The translations under genes and the position numbers were made by a program. From DYIU01 sp038326775 (GTDB lineage Bacteria > Actinomycetota > Geothermincolia > Fen-727 > Anoxymicrobiaceae): a stretch of 64,000 bases of DNA. Positions 17,678 to 25,887 of this stretch are shown piece by piece. Below the pieces are notes generated by a model, which saw only the letters and a list, made by a program, of their open reading frames with translations, was not told the DNA's origin and searched no databases. The stretch is taken from positions 1 through 64,000 of the forward strand of contig JBBQKJ010000005.1 of NCBI GenBank assembly GCA_038326775.1, written 5' to 3'. Within the stretch, counting starts at the first letter, position 1. The number at the start of each line of letters is the position of its first letter.

Positions 17678-17941
17678 TCAATCGGCGGGTTGCTCGGTAA
17701 GGACGCTCACTACCGCCCTGCCCCCACTGGCGTGATACTTGACGATGCCGTCCACCTTCGCGAACAGGGTATAGTCCTTGCCGACGCCCACGTTCCGGCC
17801 CGGCTTCACCCTGGTGCCCCTCTGCCTCACCAGGATGCTGCCGCCCTTGACGCACTGGCCACTGAACCTCTTTGCGCCCAGGCGCTTGGACTGGCTATCC
17901 CGCCCGTTCCTGGAACTGCCGACACCCTTCTTGCTCGACAT
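17678..17941 (-). CDS. rpmA: 50S ribosomal protein L27
   Basis: Ribosomal large-subunit protein reaching the peptidyl-transferase centre. 87 residues, starting MSSKKGVGSSRNGRDS, close to the canonical L27 opening. It lacks the cleavable leader found in Firmicutes. GGSILVRQRGTRVKPG and VGKDYTLFA are also standard. It lies 11 bases after rplU in the rplU-rpmA-(response regulator)-obg operon. Confidence 0.97.
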   Translation of the reverse strand: MSSKKGVGSSRNGRDSQSKRLGAKRFSGQCVKGGSILVRQRGTRVKPGRNVGVGKDYTLFAKVDGIVKYHASGGRAVVSVLTEQPAD

Positions 17942-17952
17942 CGAGACCTCCG

Positions 17953-18342
17953 CTAGGTTTCCTCTCCTCCGGCGACGGGAGCGCTCTCCTTCTTCTGGGA
18001 GGAGGCGACCTTCTGCCGTGGAGCACTCTTTCTTGAAAGTATCTCTTTGATCTCAAGTCGGGTCAACTGCTGGCGGTGACCCCTTTTCTTATGGTAACCC
18101 TTCTTGGGCTTATACTTGAACACCATGATTTTCTCGGACCTGCCCTGCCCGACGACCCGCGCGTCCACTCGCACACTCGCGAGTTCCTTCGGGCTCGCCA
18201 CCAGCTTCTCACCGTCGTGGAAAAGGACCACGTCTTCGAAGGTGTACTCCTTGCCCTCGGGCACGTCCAGTTTCTCGACCGTTATCATGTCTCCCGGAGA
18301 CACTTTGTATTGTTTTGAACCCGTCCTTATCACTGCGTACAT
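17953..18342 (-). CDS. rplU: 50S ribosomal protein L21 with C-terminal extension
   Basis: Ribosomal large-subunit protein. ATG 18342 with GGAG seven bases ahead gives MYAVIRTGSKQYKV, the normal start; a TTG four codons earlier is possible but unlikely. The core ends near residue 100 with KPKKGYHKKRGHRQQLTRLEI. About 25 additional residues follow (KSAPRQKVASSQKKESAPVA), a low-complexity Lys/Ser/Ala tail not found in short L21 proteins, so the 129-residue length is slightly above the usual ~103. First gene of its operon, behind a perfect TATAAT. Confidence 0.95.
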   Translation of the reverse strand: MYAVIRTGSKQYKVSPGDMITVEKLDVPEGKEYTFEDVVLFHDGEKLVASPKELASVRVDARVVGQGRSEKIMVFKYKPKKGYHKKRGHRQQLTRLEIKEILSRKSAPRQKVASSQKKESAPVAGGEET

Positions 18343-18370
18343 ACTCAACTCCAAGCTTAAAGTTCAAGAC

Positions 18371-18376
18371 ATTATA
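18371..18376 (-). promoter_or_regulatory. -10 element of the rplU-rpmA-obg operon
   Basis: The minus strand reads a perfect TATAAT here, immediately preceded by TTTTGTG. It is about 29 bases from the L21 ATG, giving a short leader. The best -35-like hexamer, TTGCGC, would need a 20-base spacer, so the -35 is weak or the promoter depends on an upstream TG. The 88-base gap to rng otherwise shows only GC-rich potential pairing (GGGCCGGCCC region). Confidence 0.6.
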
Positions 18377-18442
18377 CACAAAAGTGCCGAACAGGTGCGC
18401 AAACGCCCTCGCGCTGCGCCGCCGGGGGCCGGCCCGTGGTCA

Positions 18443-19684
18443 TCACTCATCGAACACCAGACCTCTGCCTTCGCAGCGCGGGCAGGTCTTTCCCAGGGTG
18501 TCGGCCAGGCCTTCGGTGACGTTCTTGCGGGTCATCTCCACCAGCCCCAACTCGGAGAGCGTGACGACCTGGGTCTTGGTCCTGTCTCTCTCCAGCTCCG
18601 CCTCCAGCGTCTCGAGTACCCTGGCCCGGTTTTCGAGGACCTCCATGTCGATGAAGTCGATGACGATTATGCCGCCGATATCCCTGAGCCGCAGCTGGCG
18701 AACCACTTCCACGGCGGCTTCCAGGTTCGTCTTCAACACCGTGTCCTCGAGGCTCTTCTTCCCGGTGTAAGAGCCGGTGTTGACGTCGATGGCGGTAAGC
18801 GCCTCGGCCTCGTCGATGACTATGTGCCCCCCCGAAGGCATGCCCACCTTGCGGCGCAGAGCCGCTTCGATGGCCTTGTCCACACCATAGCGGGAGAAGA
18901 GGGGCTGCTTCTCCTTGTAGAGCTGCACCCGGTCTGTGAGCTCCGGGGCGGTCCTGGAGAGGTATTCCTTTATGCGGTCGTGCTCGCTCTTGCTGTCGAC
19001 CAGCACGCTTTTGAACTCACGGGTCACCGTGTCCCTGACCACGCGCACGGCGAGGTCGGGCTCGCTGTATACGGCGGTCGGCGGCTTCGCGCCTGAAATC
19101 CTCCTGCGAGTCTCCTGCCATTGTTTCTCGAGGTACGCAAGGTCGTCCTGGATGTCTTTCTTGCGCGCCCTCTGCGCCGCGGTCCTGATGATAGTGCTGC
19201 CCTCCTGCGGCCTTACGTCCCTGGCAAGCCTGCGCAGGCGCTCGCGCTCGCGCTCGGGCAGGCGACGGCTGACCCCGGAGCGCTTTGACTTCGGCATGTA
19301 GACCATGAGCCGGCCCGGCAGGCTCAGATAGGTTGTGAGGCGCGCGCCCTTGCCTGACATGGGGTCCTTCGTGACCTGGACCACGATGGTGTCGTTCTGC
19401 TTGAGGGCCTTGCTTATCCTCCGGGGGCGCACGTGGGTACCGTCCTCCATGATGACCAGGTCCTGCTGGTAGAGCAAAGCGTTCTTCCCGACCCCGATGT
19501 CAACGAACGAGGCGCTCATGCCGGGCAGTACGCTCGTAACCCGGCCGACGTAGATGTTGCCGACGACCGACCTCTTGCGGCTTCTCTCGATATAGACCTC
19601 GGCGACCTCCCCGTCCTCGAGAAGCGCCAGGCGGCACTTTCCCTTCTCGCAAGTCACCAGCAGCTCTTTTCTGACTTTTTTCAA
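18443..19684 (-). CDS. rng: Ribonuclease E/G family endoribonuclease
   Basis: Single-strand RNA endonuclease for rRNA maturation and mRNA decay. 413 residues, catalytic core only. The N-terminal S1-like domain is around YVGRVTSVLPGMSASFVDIG. The DNase I-like site has the metal-binding Asp residues in DVNTGSYTG and VIDFIDM, and a C-terminal Zn-link-type CPRCEGRG is present. It lacks the long RNase E scaffold, so RNase G is the closer name. Its start overlaps the DUF2344 gene stop by four bases. The rng-rplU-rpmA neighbourhood is conserved in many bacteria. Confidence 0.94.
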   Translation of the reverse strand: MKKVRKELLVTCEKGKCRLALLEDGEVAEVYIERSRKRSVVGNIYVGRVTSVLPGMSASFVDIGVGKNALLYQQDLVIMEDGTHVRPRRISKALKQNDTIVVQVTKDPMSGKGARLTTYLSLPGRLMVYMPKSKRSGVSRRLPERERERLRRLARDVRPQEGSTIIRTAAQRARKKDIQDDLAYLEKQWQETRRRISGAKPPTAVYSEPDLAVRVVRDTVTREFKSVLVDSKSEHDRIKEYLSRTAPELTDRVQLYKEKQPLFSRYGVDKAIEAALRRKVGMPSGGHIVIDEAEALTAIDVNTGSYTGKKSLEDTVLKTNLEAAVEVVRQLRLRDIGGIIVIDFIDMEVLENRARVLETLEAELERDRTKTQVVTLSELGLVEMTRKNVTEGLADTLGKTCPRCEGRGLVFDE

Positions 19685-20442
19685 TACCTCTTACCTCCCC
19701 TGTGCGAGACAGCGGGCTTTCTACTGCCCAGCTCCATGGGCGACACCAACCTGTCGCCTCTTCTCGCGAAAAGCCCCAGCCGGTTGACCAGGGCGCGCTC
19801 CCATGTCTCGCGCGGCACGCCCGCCATGCGGGCCAGCACCTCGATTACTTCCCAGGGCTTGATGGTTCCGCGGGTCCCGTCGTCCAGCGCCATATGGATC
19901 CTCACCGGTGAATCGCCGGCGCCATCCTCCAGCTCCAGACTGTGAACACCGGGCCTCAGGTCAAGCGTCCTGGTTCGCCTCGGCTGAACCCTCTCGAACT
20001 CCACGACCTCCATGGCAAGGAACTCTGCTACGGCGCGCTCCCACTCCTCGCGCGCTCCAGCTTCTTCCGGGAAAGTGGCGCGGTAGGTCGCGGTGTCTAT
20101 CAGCTTTCCGACCGGCCTCTCCCCGGAGCCCATCAGCCTGCAGAACACGACCTCGATCCCCCCGCAGAAAGCCTCGTTCAAGGCCTGTTGGGCATCGACC
20201 GGCGACAGGTAACCCGCAAGCTGGAAGTCCACCAGCTCGCACTCGCTTGTCACGCCTATCGGCAAGGGCGGCGAGAGGGAGAGCTTCATCCGCGCCCTGA
20301 ACTGCCCCGCGTACTCTAGCGGCAGCCCCGCGCGCCGCGCCGCGAACATTATGGCTCGAGAGAACTCCGAGTGGGAGAGATAACGGGCCGGCCCCTTCTT
20401 CGTGAGCTGTACCCGCAGCCGGAGCTCCTCGGGCGCCGTCAT
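19681..20442 (-). CDS. DUF2344 / TIGR03936-type radical SAM-linked protein
   Basis: 253 residues from ATG 20442 (overlapping the radical SAM stop as ATGA); a longer in-frame reading upstream is an artefact of that gene. The N-terminal LRVQLTKKGPARYLSHSEFSR is the hallmark of a family always encoded beside, or fused to, the B12-binding-type radical SAM protein found here. The pair is conserved next to rng, rplU and rpmA in many Gram-positive genomes, suggesting RNA or ribosome modification. That role is inference from neighbourhood; no reaction is established to my knowledge. Confidence 0.9.
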   Translation of the reverse strand: MTAPEELRLRVQLTKKGPARYLSHSEFSRAIMFAARRAGLPLEYAGQFRARMKLSLSPPLPIGVTSECELVDFQLAGYLSPVDAQQALNEAFCGGIEVVFCRLMGSGERPVGKLIDTATYRATFPEEAGAREEWERAVAEFLAMEVVEFERVQPRRTRTLDLRPGVHSLELEDGAGDSPVRIHMALDDGTRGTIKPWEVIEVLARMAGVPRETWERALVNRLGLFARRGDRLVSPMELGSRKPAVSHRGGKRY

Positions 20443-22301
20443 TCGCTCGCCCCCCAGGGCCCCTTGAGAGCAGGCCGTGTGTCGAGCGCATCGCAGACGC
20501 CGCACTCCACGCAGACGCCGTCCCTGCAGTCGGGGGAACATTCGCCCTCGAGCGCCCTTCGTCGCTCCTCCAACAGGAAGCCCTTATCTAAACCGAAATC
20601 GAGGTGGTCCCAGGGCAGGACCTCGGCGGCGTCGCGCCCGCGGCGGATGTAATGCTCCGGGTCTATCCCCTCGGCCAGCCAGGCCTCCGTCCAGCGCGAG
20701 TAGTCGAAGTGCTCGGACCAGGAATCAAACCTCGCACCGAGCGCCCACACGCGCTCGACCACACCGGCGAGCCGGCGGTCCCCCCTTGCCAGCAGGCCCT
20801 CCACCTCGCTCATCTCGCGGTCGTGCCAGCTCAGGTTGACGCTGCGCGCGCGAAGCTCCGTTTTCAGGATGCCCTGCTTCCTGCGCACCGATTCCATGGG
20901 CTCCTGCGCAAACCACTGAAACGGGGTGTGCGGCTTGGGCACGAACGTGGAAACGCTGACGTTGAAGGAGGGAGGTGCCAGGCCCTCACTGCGGACGGCG
21001 TCCCTCAGGCGAAAGACCAGCCTGCCTATCTCCTCGACGTCCTCGTCGGTCTCGGTAGGCAGCCCTATCATGAAATAGAGCTTGACCCTCCTGCGACCGG
21101 AGCGGACCGCGCGAAGCACGGCGTCGACCATGTCGGCATCGGTTATCGGCTTGTTTATGACGCGGCGGAGCCTCTCGGTGCCCGCCTCGGGAGCGAACGT
21201 GAGCCCTCCGCGCCCGCCCCTGTCAAGGCGCGCGGCTATGTCGGCGGCCATGCCGTCCATGCGCAGAGACGGTAGCGACATTATCATCCGCCGGTGGGCG
21301 CAGATCTCGGCCACTCTCCTGGCCACCTCCACGATGCGCGTATAGTCGGTTGACGACAGCGAGCAAAGCGAGACATCTTCGTGGCCGGTTCGGCCGGCCA
21401 GTTCGTCCACCAGCTTGACAACCTCTCCCGCCGACCTCTCCCGGACCGGGCGAGAGATCATGCCCGCCTGGCAGAAGCGGCAGCCGCGGGTACACCCCCT
21501 GAAGAGCTCGACGTTGAGCCTGTCGTGGACCGCCTCGCAGAACGAGACTACAGGCCGCCTGGGGTACAGCCAGCGGTCTATGTCCACCACGTTTTTTCGG
21601 ACCTTCTCCGGCACGCCCGCGGCCGGGGTGACGGCTTTGATAATGCCGTCCGCGTCGTAGTCGACATCATATGCTAGAGGTCTGTAGACACCGGTCAGCA
21701 GTGACGCCTCCTGGAGCATCCTCTCGCGCTCCCAGCGCTCCGTCTTCGCCCGCGTGACAACCTCCACAAGCGCCCGCAGGGCCTCCTCGCCGTCGCCCAG
21801 CACGAACAGGTCAAAGAACTCCGCGAGCGGCTCGGGGTTGGCACAGCCGCAACCGCCTCCCACAACCAGGGGGCCTTCACTTCTGTCCCCGGACCGGAGC
21901 GGCAGCCCCGCGAGGTCTATCAGGTTAAGGATGTTGGTGTATGTGAGCTCGTGCGGCATGGATATGCCGAAGATGTCGAAGTCTTTGACCGGGCTGTGAG
22001 TCTCCAGGGTGAAAAGCGGGATCCCGGCCGACCTCATCTCGGATTCCATGTCCACCCAGGGGGAGTACACCCTCTCCGCGAAGGCGCCGTCCATCTCGTT
22101 GACGACCTCCTGGAGGATGGCCAGCCCCGTGTTGCTGATACCTATCTCGTAGACGTCGGGATATGCGAGCGCGACCGAAGTGCCTCCGGTCTTGACTTCA
22201 GGCGCATTCCATTCGCCGCCAATGTAGCGGCTGGGCCTCTCCACCAGCAGTAGAAGTGGTTCTATCCGCTCCCAGAGGCATCCCGGGGCTTCTCGATTCA
22301 A
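20439..22301 (-). CDS. TIGR03960-type radical SAM protein with B12-binding-like N-terminus
   Basis: 620 residues. The N-terminal cobalamin-binding-like fold (ALAYPDVYEIGISNTGLAIL, then FGISMPHELTYTNILNLIDLAGLPLRS with a GGGCGCANPEP segment) lacks an obvious DxHxxG. It is followed by the radical SAM core with CTRGCRFCQAG (CxxxCxxC). A C-terminal Cys-rich patch (CSPDCRDGVCVECGVCD) could bind zinc or an extra Fe-S cluster. Partner of the DUF2344 protein encoded just downstream. It is the first gene after the ftsZ pair and is separated from it by a terminator-like hairpin at 22334-22352. Confidence 0.9.
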   Translation of the reverse strand: MNREAPGCLWERIEPLLLLVERPSRYIGGEWNAPEVKTGGTSVALAYPDVYEIGISNTGLAILQEVVNEMDGAFAERVYSPWVDMESEMRSAGIPLFTLETHSPVKDFDIFGISMPHELTYTNILNLIDLAGLPLRSGDRSEGPLVVGGGCGCANPEPLAEFFDLFVLGDGEEALRALVEVVTRAKTERWERERMLQEASLLTGVYRPLAYDVDYDADGIIKAVTPAAGVPEKVRKNVVDIDRWLYPRRPVVSFCEAVHDRLNVELFRGCTRGCRFCQAGMISRPVRERSAGEVVKLVDELAGRTGHEDVSLCSLSSTDYTRIVEVARRVAEICAHRRMIMSLPSLRMDGMAADIAARLDRGGRGGLTFAPEAGTERLRRVINKPITDADMVDAVLRAVRSGRRRVKLYFMIGLPTETDEDVEEIGRLVFRLRDAVRSEGLAPPSFNVSVSTFVPKPHTPFQWFAQEPMESVRRKQGILKTELRARSVNLSWHDREMSEVEGLLARGDRRLAGVVERVWALGARFDSWSEHFDYSRWTEAWLAEGIDPEHYIRRGRDAAEVLPWDHLDFGLDKGFLLEERRRALEGECSPDCRDGVCVECGVCDALDTRPALKGPWGASE

Positions 22302-22323
22302 TACTTGCTCACCTTTGCCGTGT

Positions 22324-22352
22324 AATTATTAAACGTGGCTCTCATCGCCACG
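22324..22352 (-). terminator. Intrinsic terminator after the ftsZ pair
   Basis: On the minus strand, CGTGGC and GCCACG (22334-22339 and 22347-22352) form a perfect six-pair stem with a seven-base loop, followed by TTTAATAATT. It lies about 60 bases past the stop of the second ftsZ and just before the radical SAM gene, so it probably closes the dcw transcript or attenuates it. Confidence 0.6.
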
Positions 22353-22409
22353 CCGAAACTCACATGTTATGAACACACATTATAGCACCGCCGGGGACCG
22401 GGCCCGCAT

Positions 22410-23471
22410 TCAACGACCGCGGAGGAAGCTCGGAATGTCCACCAGCTCCGGCGCATCGCTCTCTTTGCGCCTCTCGGGGCGCGGCTCTCGGGCGACCCTG
22501 ACGGCAGCTCGCGCTTCAGGTTCCCTGAAGCCGGAGGCGACCACCGTCACCTTCACGTGATTGGTGAGGCTCTTGTCCACTACCGCCCCAAAAATCATGT
22601 TCGCCTCCGGGTCCACCGCCTGCGCTACAACCTCCGCGGCCTCGTTGACCTCGTAAAGCGCGAGATCGCTCCCACCGGAGATATTGAGAAGCACGCGCGT
22701 GGCCCCGTCGATGGATGACTCCAGGAGCGGGCTGTCTATGGCGCTGAGAGCGGCCTGGCGAGCCCGGCCGTCCCCCGTAGCGTGGCCTATGCCTATGAGC
22801 GCGGCGCCGGACTTCTCCAGGACGTGACGCACATCCGCGAAGTCCACGTTTATCTCACCCTTCCTGGTGATCAACTCGGTTATGGCCTGGACCCCCTGGC
22901 GAAGGACGTCGTCAGCCAGCCTGAACGCTTCCACCACCGGGATGTCGTCGGCCAACTCCAGCAGGCGGTCGTTGGGGACGATTATGAGCGTGTCGACACA
23001 ATCCCGCAGCCGCAATATCCCTTCATCGGCCTGCCCGGCGCGCTTGTTTCCCTCGAAAGAGAAAGGCCTTGTCACGACCCCTACCGTCAGCGCTCCCGTC
23101 TTCATGGCGATACCGGCCACTACGGGGGCCGCGCCGGTCCCCGTTCCGCCGCCCTTCCCCGCCGTGACGAAAACCAGATCGGCCCCCTCGAGGGCTTTCT
23201 TTATCTCTTCGGCGCTCTCCTCCGCGGCGCGCTCTCCAATCCGGGGGTCGTTTCCGGCCCCCAGACCTTGTGTCAACCTGGCGCCGATCGGAATCAGTAG
23301 ATCGGCCAGGCAGCCTCTCAGCGCCTGGGTATCCGTGTTTATCCCGATGTACTCAACTCCGGTCAAACCGGCCTCGATCATCCTGTTGACAGCGTTGTTC
23401 CCACCGCCGCCCACACCGATTATCTTGATGACCGCGGCAAACGGTTTAGGAGCACTTCCCTCGAACATCAT
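22410..23471 (-). CDS. Second FtsZ paralogue (tubulin-like GTPase)
   Basis: 353 residues and a complete FtsZ: IGVGGGGNNAVNRMI, tubulin signature GKGGGTGTGAAPVV, T7 loop NVDFADV with the catalytic Asp, and a C-terminal tail ending VDIPSFLRGR, like the conserved C-terminal peptide that binds FtsZ partners. It lies 274 bases downstream of the other ftsZ and is clearly diverged from it along the whole length rather than a recent copy. The linker is short (about 20 residues). GGAGG abuts the double ATG, so ATG 23468 may be the true start. A second intact bacterial FtsZ in tandem is uncommon; whether it divides labour at the septum or modulates the main FtsZ is unknown. Confidence 0.93.
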   Translation of the reverse strand: MMFEGSAPKPFAAVIKIIGVGGGGNNAVNRMIEAGLTGVEYIGINTDTQALRGCLADLLIPIGARLTQGLGAGNDPRIGERAAEESAEEIKKALEGADLVFVTAGKGGGTGTGAAPVVAGIAMKTGALTVGVVTRPFSFEGNKRAGQADEGILRLRDCVDTLIIVPNDRLLELADDIPVVEAFRLADDVLRQGVQAITELITRKGEINVDFADVRHVLEKSGAALIGIGHATGDGRARQAALSAIDSPLLESSIDGATRVLLNISGGSDLALYEVNEAAEVVAQAVDPEANMIFGAVVDKSLTNHVKVTVVASGFREPEARAAVRVAREPRPERRKESDAPELVDIPSFLRGR

Positions 23472-23745
23472 CCTCCATTCAAGTCAATCCTGCGTTCCCG
23501 ACTCTCTCCTTAAGCATTGGCTCCATCGCGTCATCTAACCTTCAAAACAGCGTCTATTTCAGCGATATTCATACGGGCGGAATAACCGTTCATGCGCCTG
23601 CATCAGGCGGGCTGCTGGCTAGCGGCGCAGCACGGCTCGGGTCCTGCACGCCAGCTCAACCACGGGCTGTATCCAACAGCAGGAAGAAAGCCTGAATCCA
23701 TAAATGAGACTACTACGTACAATATGTGAAGTATTGATTTAGAGT
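23472..23745. other. Intergenic region between the two ftsZ genes
   Basis: 274 bases. A perfect hairpin CGCCTG-CAT-CAGGCG lies at 23595-23609 without a T-run. The ftsZ1-proximal end (23690-23745) is AT-rich and could hold promoter elements for the second ftsZ, but I cannot name a convincing -35/-10 pair. No ORF of note. The size suggests that the second ftsZ may be separately regulated rather than simply co-translated. Confidence 0.5.
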
Positions 23746-24873
23746 TTAACGGTTCCGCAAGAACGGCGGTATCGTTATATCCTCATCCTCGAAGACGGTC
23801 TTTCCCGACCGCTCACGCTCACGCTCGCGGGAAGGCCTTTCGCGTGCGGACTCTCGCTCAGGTTCGTCATCCGCTTCGACCCGCCGCCTGGATGGCGTGC
23901 GCGCAGGCCTGGCGAACCCCAGCTTTCCGGACTCGATGCCTGATGCTATTACCGTTACCTTGACCTTGTCTTTCACGTTCTGGTCCACGATTACGCCGAA
24001 AATCTCCTCGGCGTCCGAGTCGCAGGCTCCCCTGATTATCTCGGCGGCGTCGCGGGCTTCCTGCAGGGACATGTCCGCTCCGCCGGTCACGTTGACGATG
24101 ACACCCTGGGCCCCGTCCATAGAAGACTCGAGCAGGGGGCTCGATACTGCGTTCTCGGCCGCCTTCACCGCGCGGTCCTCCCCTGACGCCTCCCCCATGC
24201 CCAGCAGGGCCGAGCCCGGAACGGAGAGTATCTTCTTGACATCAGCGAAGTCGAGGTTGATGAGGCCGGGGATGTTTATGAGGTCGGTGATGCCCTGGAC
24301 GCCGAAGCGCAGAACCTCATCGGCCTTCTTGAACGCTTCTTCGATGCTGATCCTGGAATCGGTCAACTCGAAAAGCTTATCGTTTGGGATAATGATTAGA
24401 GTGTCGACCTTTTCCTGCAAAGTCTCGACGCCCTCTTCAGCCTGGCGTCTCCGGTGGGTGCCTTCGAAATCGAACGGCTTGGTCACCACGCCGATGGTCA
24501 AAGCACCGAGCTCCCTTGCTATCTCCGCCACTATCGGGGCCGCGCCGGTGCCTGTGCCCCCACCCTCGCCGGCAGTGATAAACACCATGTCGCTACCCTT
24601 CAGGGCTTCCTTGATCTCATCGCGGTGCTCCTCAGCGGCTTCGCTTCCGAGGATCGGCTGGTTGCCGGTGCCCAGGAAGTGCGTAAGCTCTTCACCAATA
24701 CTTATCTTGACGTCCGCGTCGCAGGCCAGAAGGTCCTGCGCATCTGTGTTGATGGCGATGAAGTCAACGCCGGTCATGCCATCGCGTATCATCCTGTTGA
24801 TGGCGTTATTTCCGCCACCACCGACTCCGACGACCTTTATGACCGCAAAGAATTGCTTCAAATCCTCAGGCAT
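23746..24873 (-). CDS. ftsZ: Cell division protein FtsZ
   Basis: Tubulin homologue that forms the division ring. ATG 24873 with AGGA seven bases ahead gives 375 residues starting MPEDLKQFFAVIKVVG; an earlier in-frame start is unlikely. Motifs: VGVGGGGNNAINRM, GEGGGTGTGAAP (tubulin signature at about 104-110), and T7 loop NLDFADV. The linker is charged (RERPSREREREREG-like, about residues 320-360), and the C-terminal peptide DITIPPFLRNR is intact. It follows ftsQ as in other dcw clusters, with its own likely promoter in the 233-base upstream gap. No ftsA, ylmE or sepF is present nearby. Confidence 0.97.
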   Translation of the reverse strand: MPEDLKQFFAVIKVVGVGGGGNNAINRMIRDGMTGVDFIAINTDAQDLLACDADVKISIGEELTHFLGTGNQPILGSEAAEEHRDEIKEALKGSDMVFITAGEGGGTGTGAAPIVAEIARELGALTIGVVTKPFDFEGTHRRRQAEEGVETLQEKVDTLIIIPNDKLFELTDSRISIEEAFKKADEVLRFGVQGITDLINIPGLINLDFADVKKILSVPGSALLGMGEASGEDRAVKAAENAVSSPLLESSMDGAQGVIVNVTGGADMSLQEARDAAEIIRGACDSDAEEIFGVIVDQNVKDKVKVTVIASGIESGKLGFARPARTPSRRRVEADDEPERESARERPSRERERERSGKTVFEDEDITIPPFLRNR

Positions 24874-25003
24874 GGCAGTTTCCTTTCTCCGTTGCTCCAA
24901 AGGCTCCAAACGCCAAATCGCTCTCCGCCTTCTTCACAACTGTCCTCCGCGGGTCGACCTTTCATCTACTGATGCTCCCCGACATCAACTGCAACTCGAG
25001 GCT

Positions 25004-25030
25004 ATTATCATAACAGATAATTACTGTCAA
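25004..25030 (-). promoter_or_regulatory. Predicted ftsZ promoter
   Basis: The minus strand has a perfect -35 TTGACA (25025-25030) in an AT-rich island (about 25000-25070). The best -10 candidates are GATAAT (25004-25009, 15-base spacer) and TAATAG (25002-25007, 17-base spacer). Neither is ideal, but the perfect -35 and base composition make promoter activity likely, with a leader of about 130 bases. It would give ftsZ transcription independent of the upstream dcw genes. Confidence 0.55.
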
Positions 25031-25071
25031 CTAAAGATGCATATTAACATAAGTTTAGACTTTAGTATAGT

Positions 25072-25089
25072 AACGGTGACCTTACCGTT
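25072..25089 (-). terminator. Short hairpin after ftsQ
   Basis: AACGGT (25072-25077) and ACCGTT (25084-25089) form a six-pair stem with a six-base loop, 18 bases past the ftsQ stop. The following minus-strand bases are AT-rich (TACTATACTAAAG) but not a true T-run. It may be a weak terminator separating the dcw genes from the ftsZ promoter. Confidence 0.35.
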
Positions 25090-25106
25090 CAAGTGGCCGG
25101 CCCCCC

Positions 25107-25880
25107 TCACCTTGGCATTATCACAGGGGCGTCCGCCACCCGAACGTCAACGTATGCAATGCTCCTGTTATTGTTCCTGATGTCAGTAACGATGGCCTCC
25201 AGTATCTCGTTTTTTACGGCCAGGTCCGTCGCTGGCCCGTAAACGATGTCGAACCCGATCCTCGAGACAAATACCTGCCCCCTTCCGTCGAACGGGTTTC
25301 CAAGCAGCAGAATACTCCTTAGGCTCTGGGGCATCGATTCGATGACTTTCACGCACCCGGCCACCCTGGAGTCCCTGACTTGCTCGGATATCCGGGGCGG
25401 TGCCACCTCTCCCCCGTAGACCCGCGGCAGTTGCGGGAACTGGTCGGTGGGGATGCCGGTGATAACAAAACCGGAGCCATCGAGCAGGAACCCCGCTCCA
25501 CCAGTATCGAGCATCGCCATTGGCTGCCTCTCCATGACTCTGATGGTGACGGTATGAAGTAGATGGCGGCCTATTCTCGCCTCTTTTATCCAGGGGTCAC
25601 GCTCGAGATTCCTCCGGAGTTTCCTTACGGGCAGCGTTATCAGGTTCTCATATGAGCCCACACCGCTAAGTTGGCGGACGTACTCTGGAGTAAGGTTCTC
25701 ATTGCCGGTCACCAGCACGTTCCGGACCGCGCAGGCATCGGTAAAGAATGCCAGCCATATGAGCAACCCGGCAGCGACAACAACCGGCAACGCCCCGATC
25801 ATCAGAAGCCTGGCCGCCATGCGCCGCGCGCCAGGGCCGGCCCTTCTTCGCGCATCCGCGGGACGCTTCAGTCTCTTCAA
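25107..25880 (-). CDS. ftsQ: Cell division protein FtsQ/DivIB
   Basis: Bitopic divisome protein of the FtsQ-FtsL-FtsB type complex. 257 residues: a short basic cytoplasmic tail (RRRAGPGARR), one transmembrane helix (about 22-46), then a POTRA domain (VRNVLVTGNENLTPEYVRQL) and a beta domain with WIKEARIGRHLLHTVTIRVMERQP. Seven bases after ddl. The gene order murB-ddl-ftsQ-ftsZ is that of many dcw clusters with ftsA missing. Confidence 0.93.
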   Translation of the reverse strand: MKRLKRPADARRRAGPGARRMAARLLMIGALPVVVAAGLLIWLAFFTDACAVRNVLVTGNENLTPEYVRQLSGVGSYENLITLPVRKLRRNLERDPWIKEARIGRHLLHTVTIRVMERQPMAMLDTGGAGFLLDGSGFVITGIPTDQFPQLPRVYGGEVAPPRISEQVRDSRVAGCVKVIESMPQSLRSILLLGNPFDGRGQVFVSRIGFDIVYGPATDLAVKNEILEAIVTDIRNNNRSIAYVDVRVADAPVIMPR

Positions 25881-25887
25881 AGGCCTC

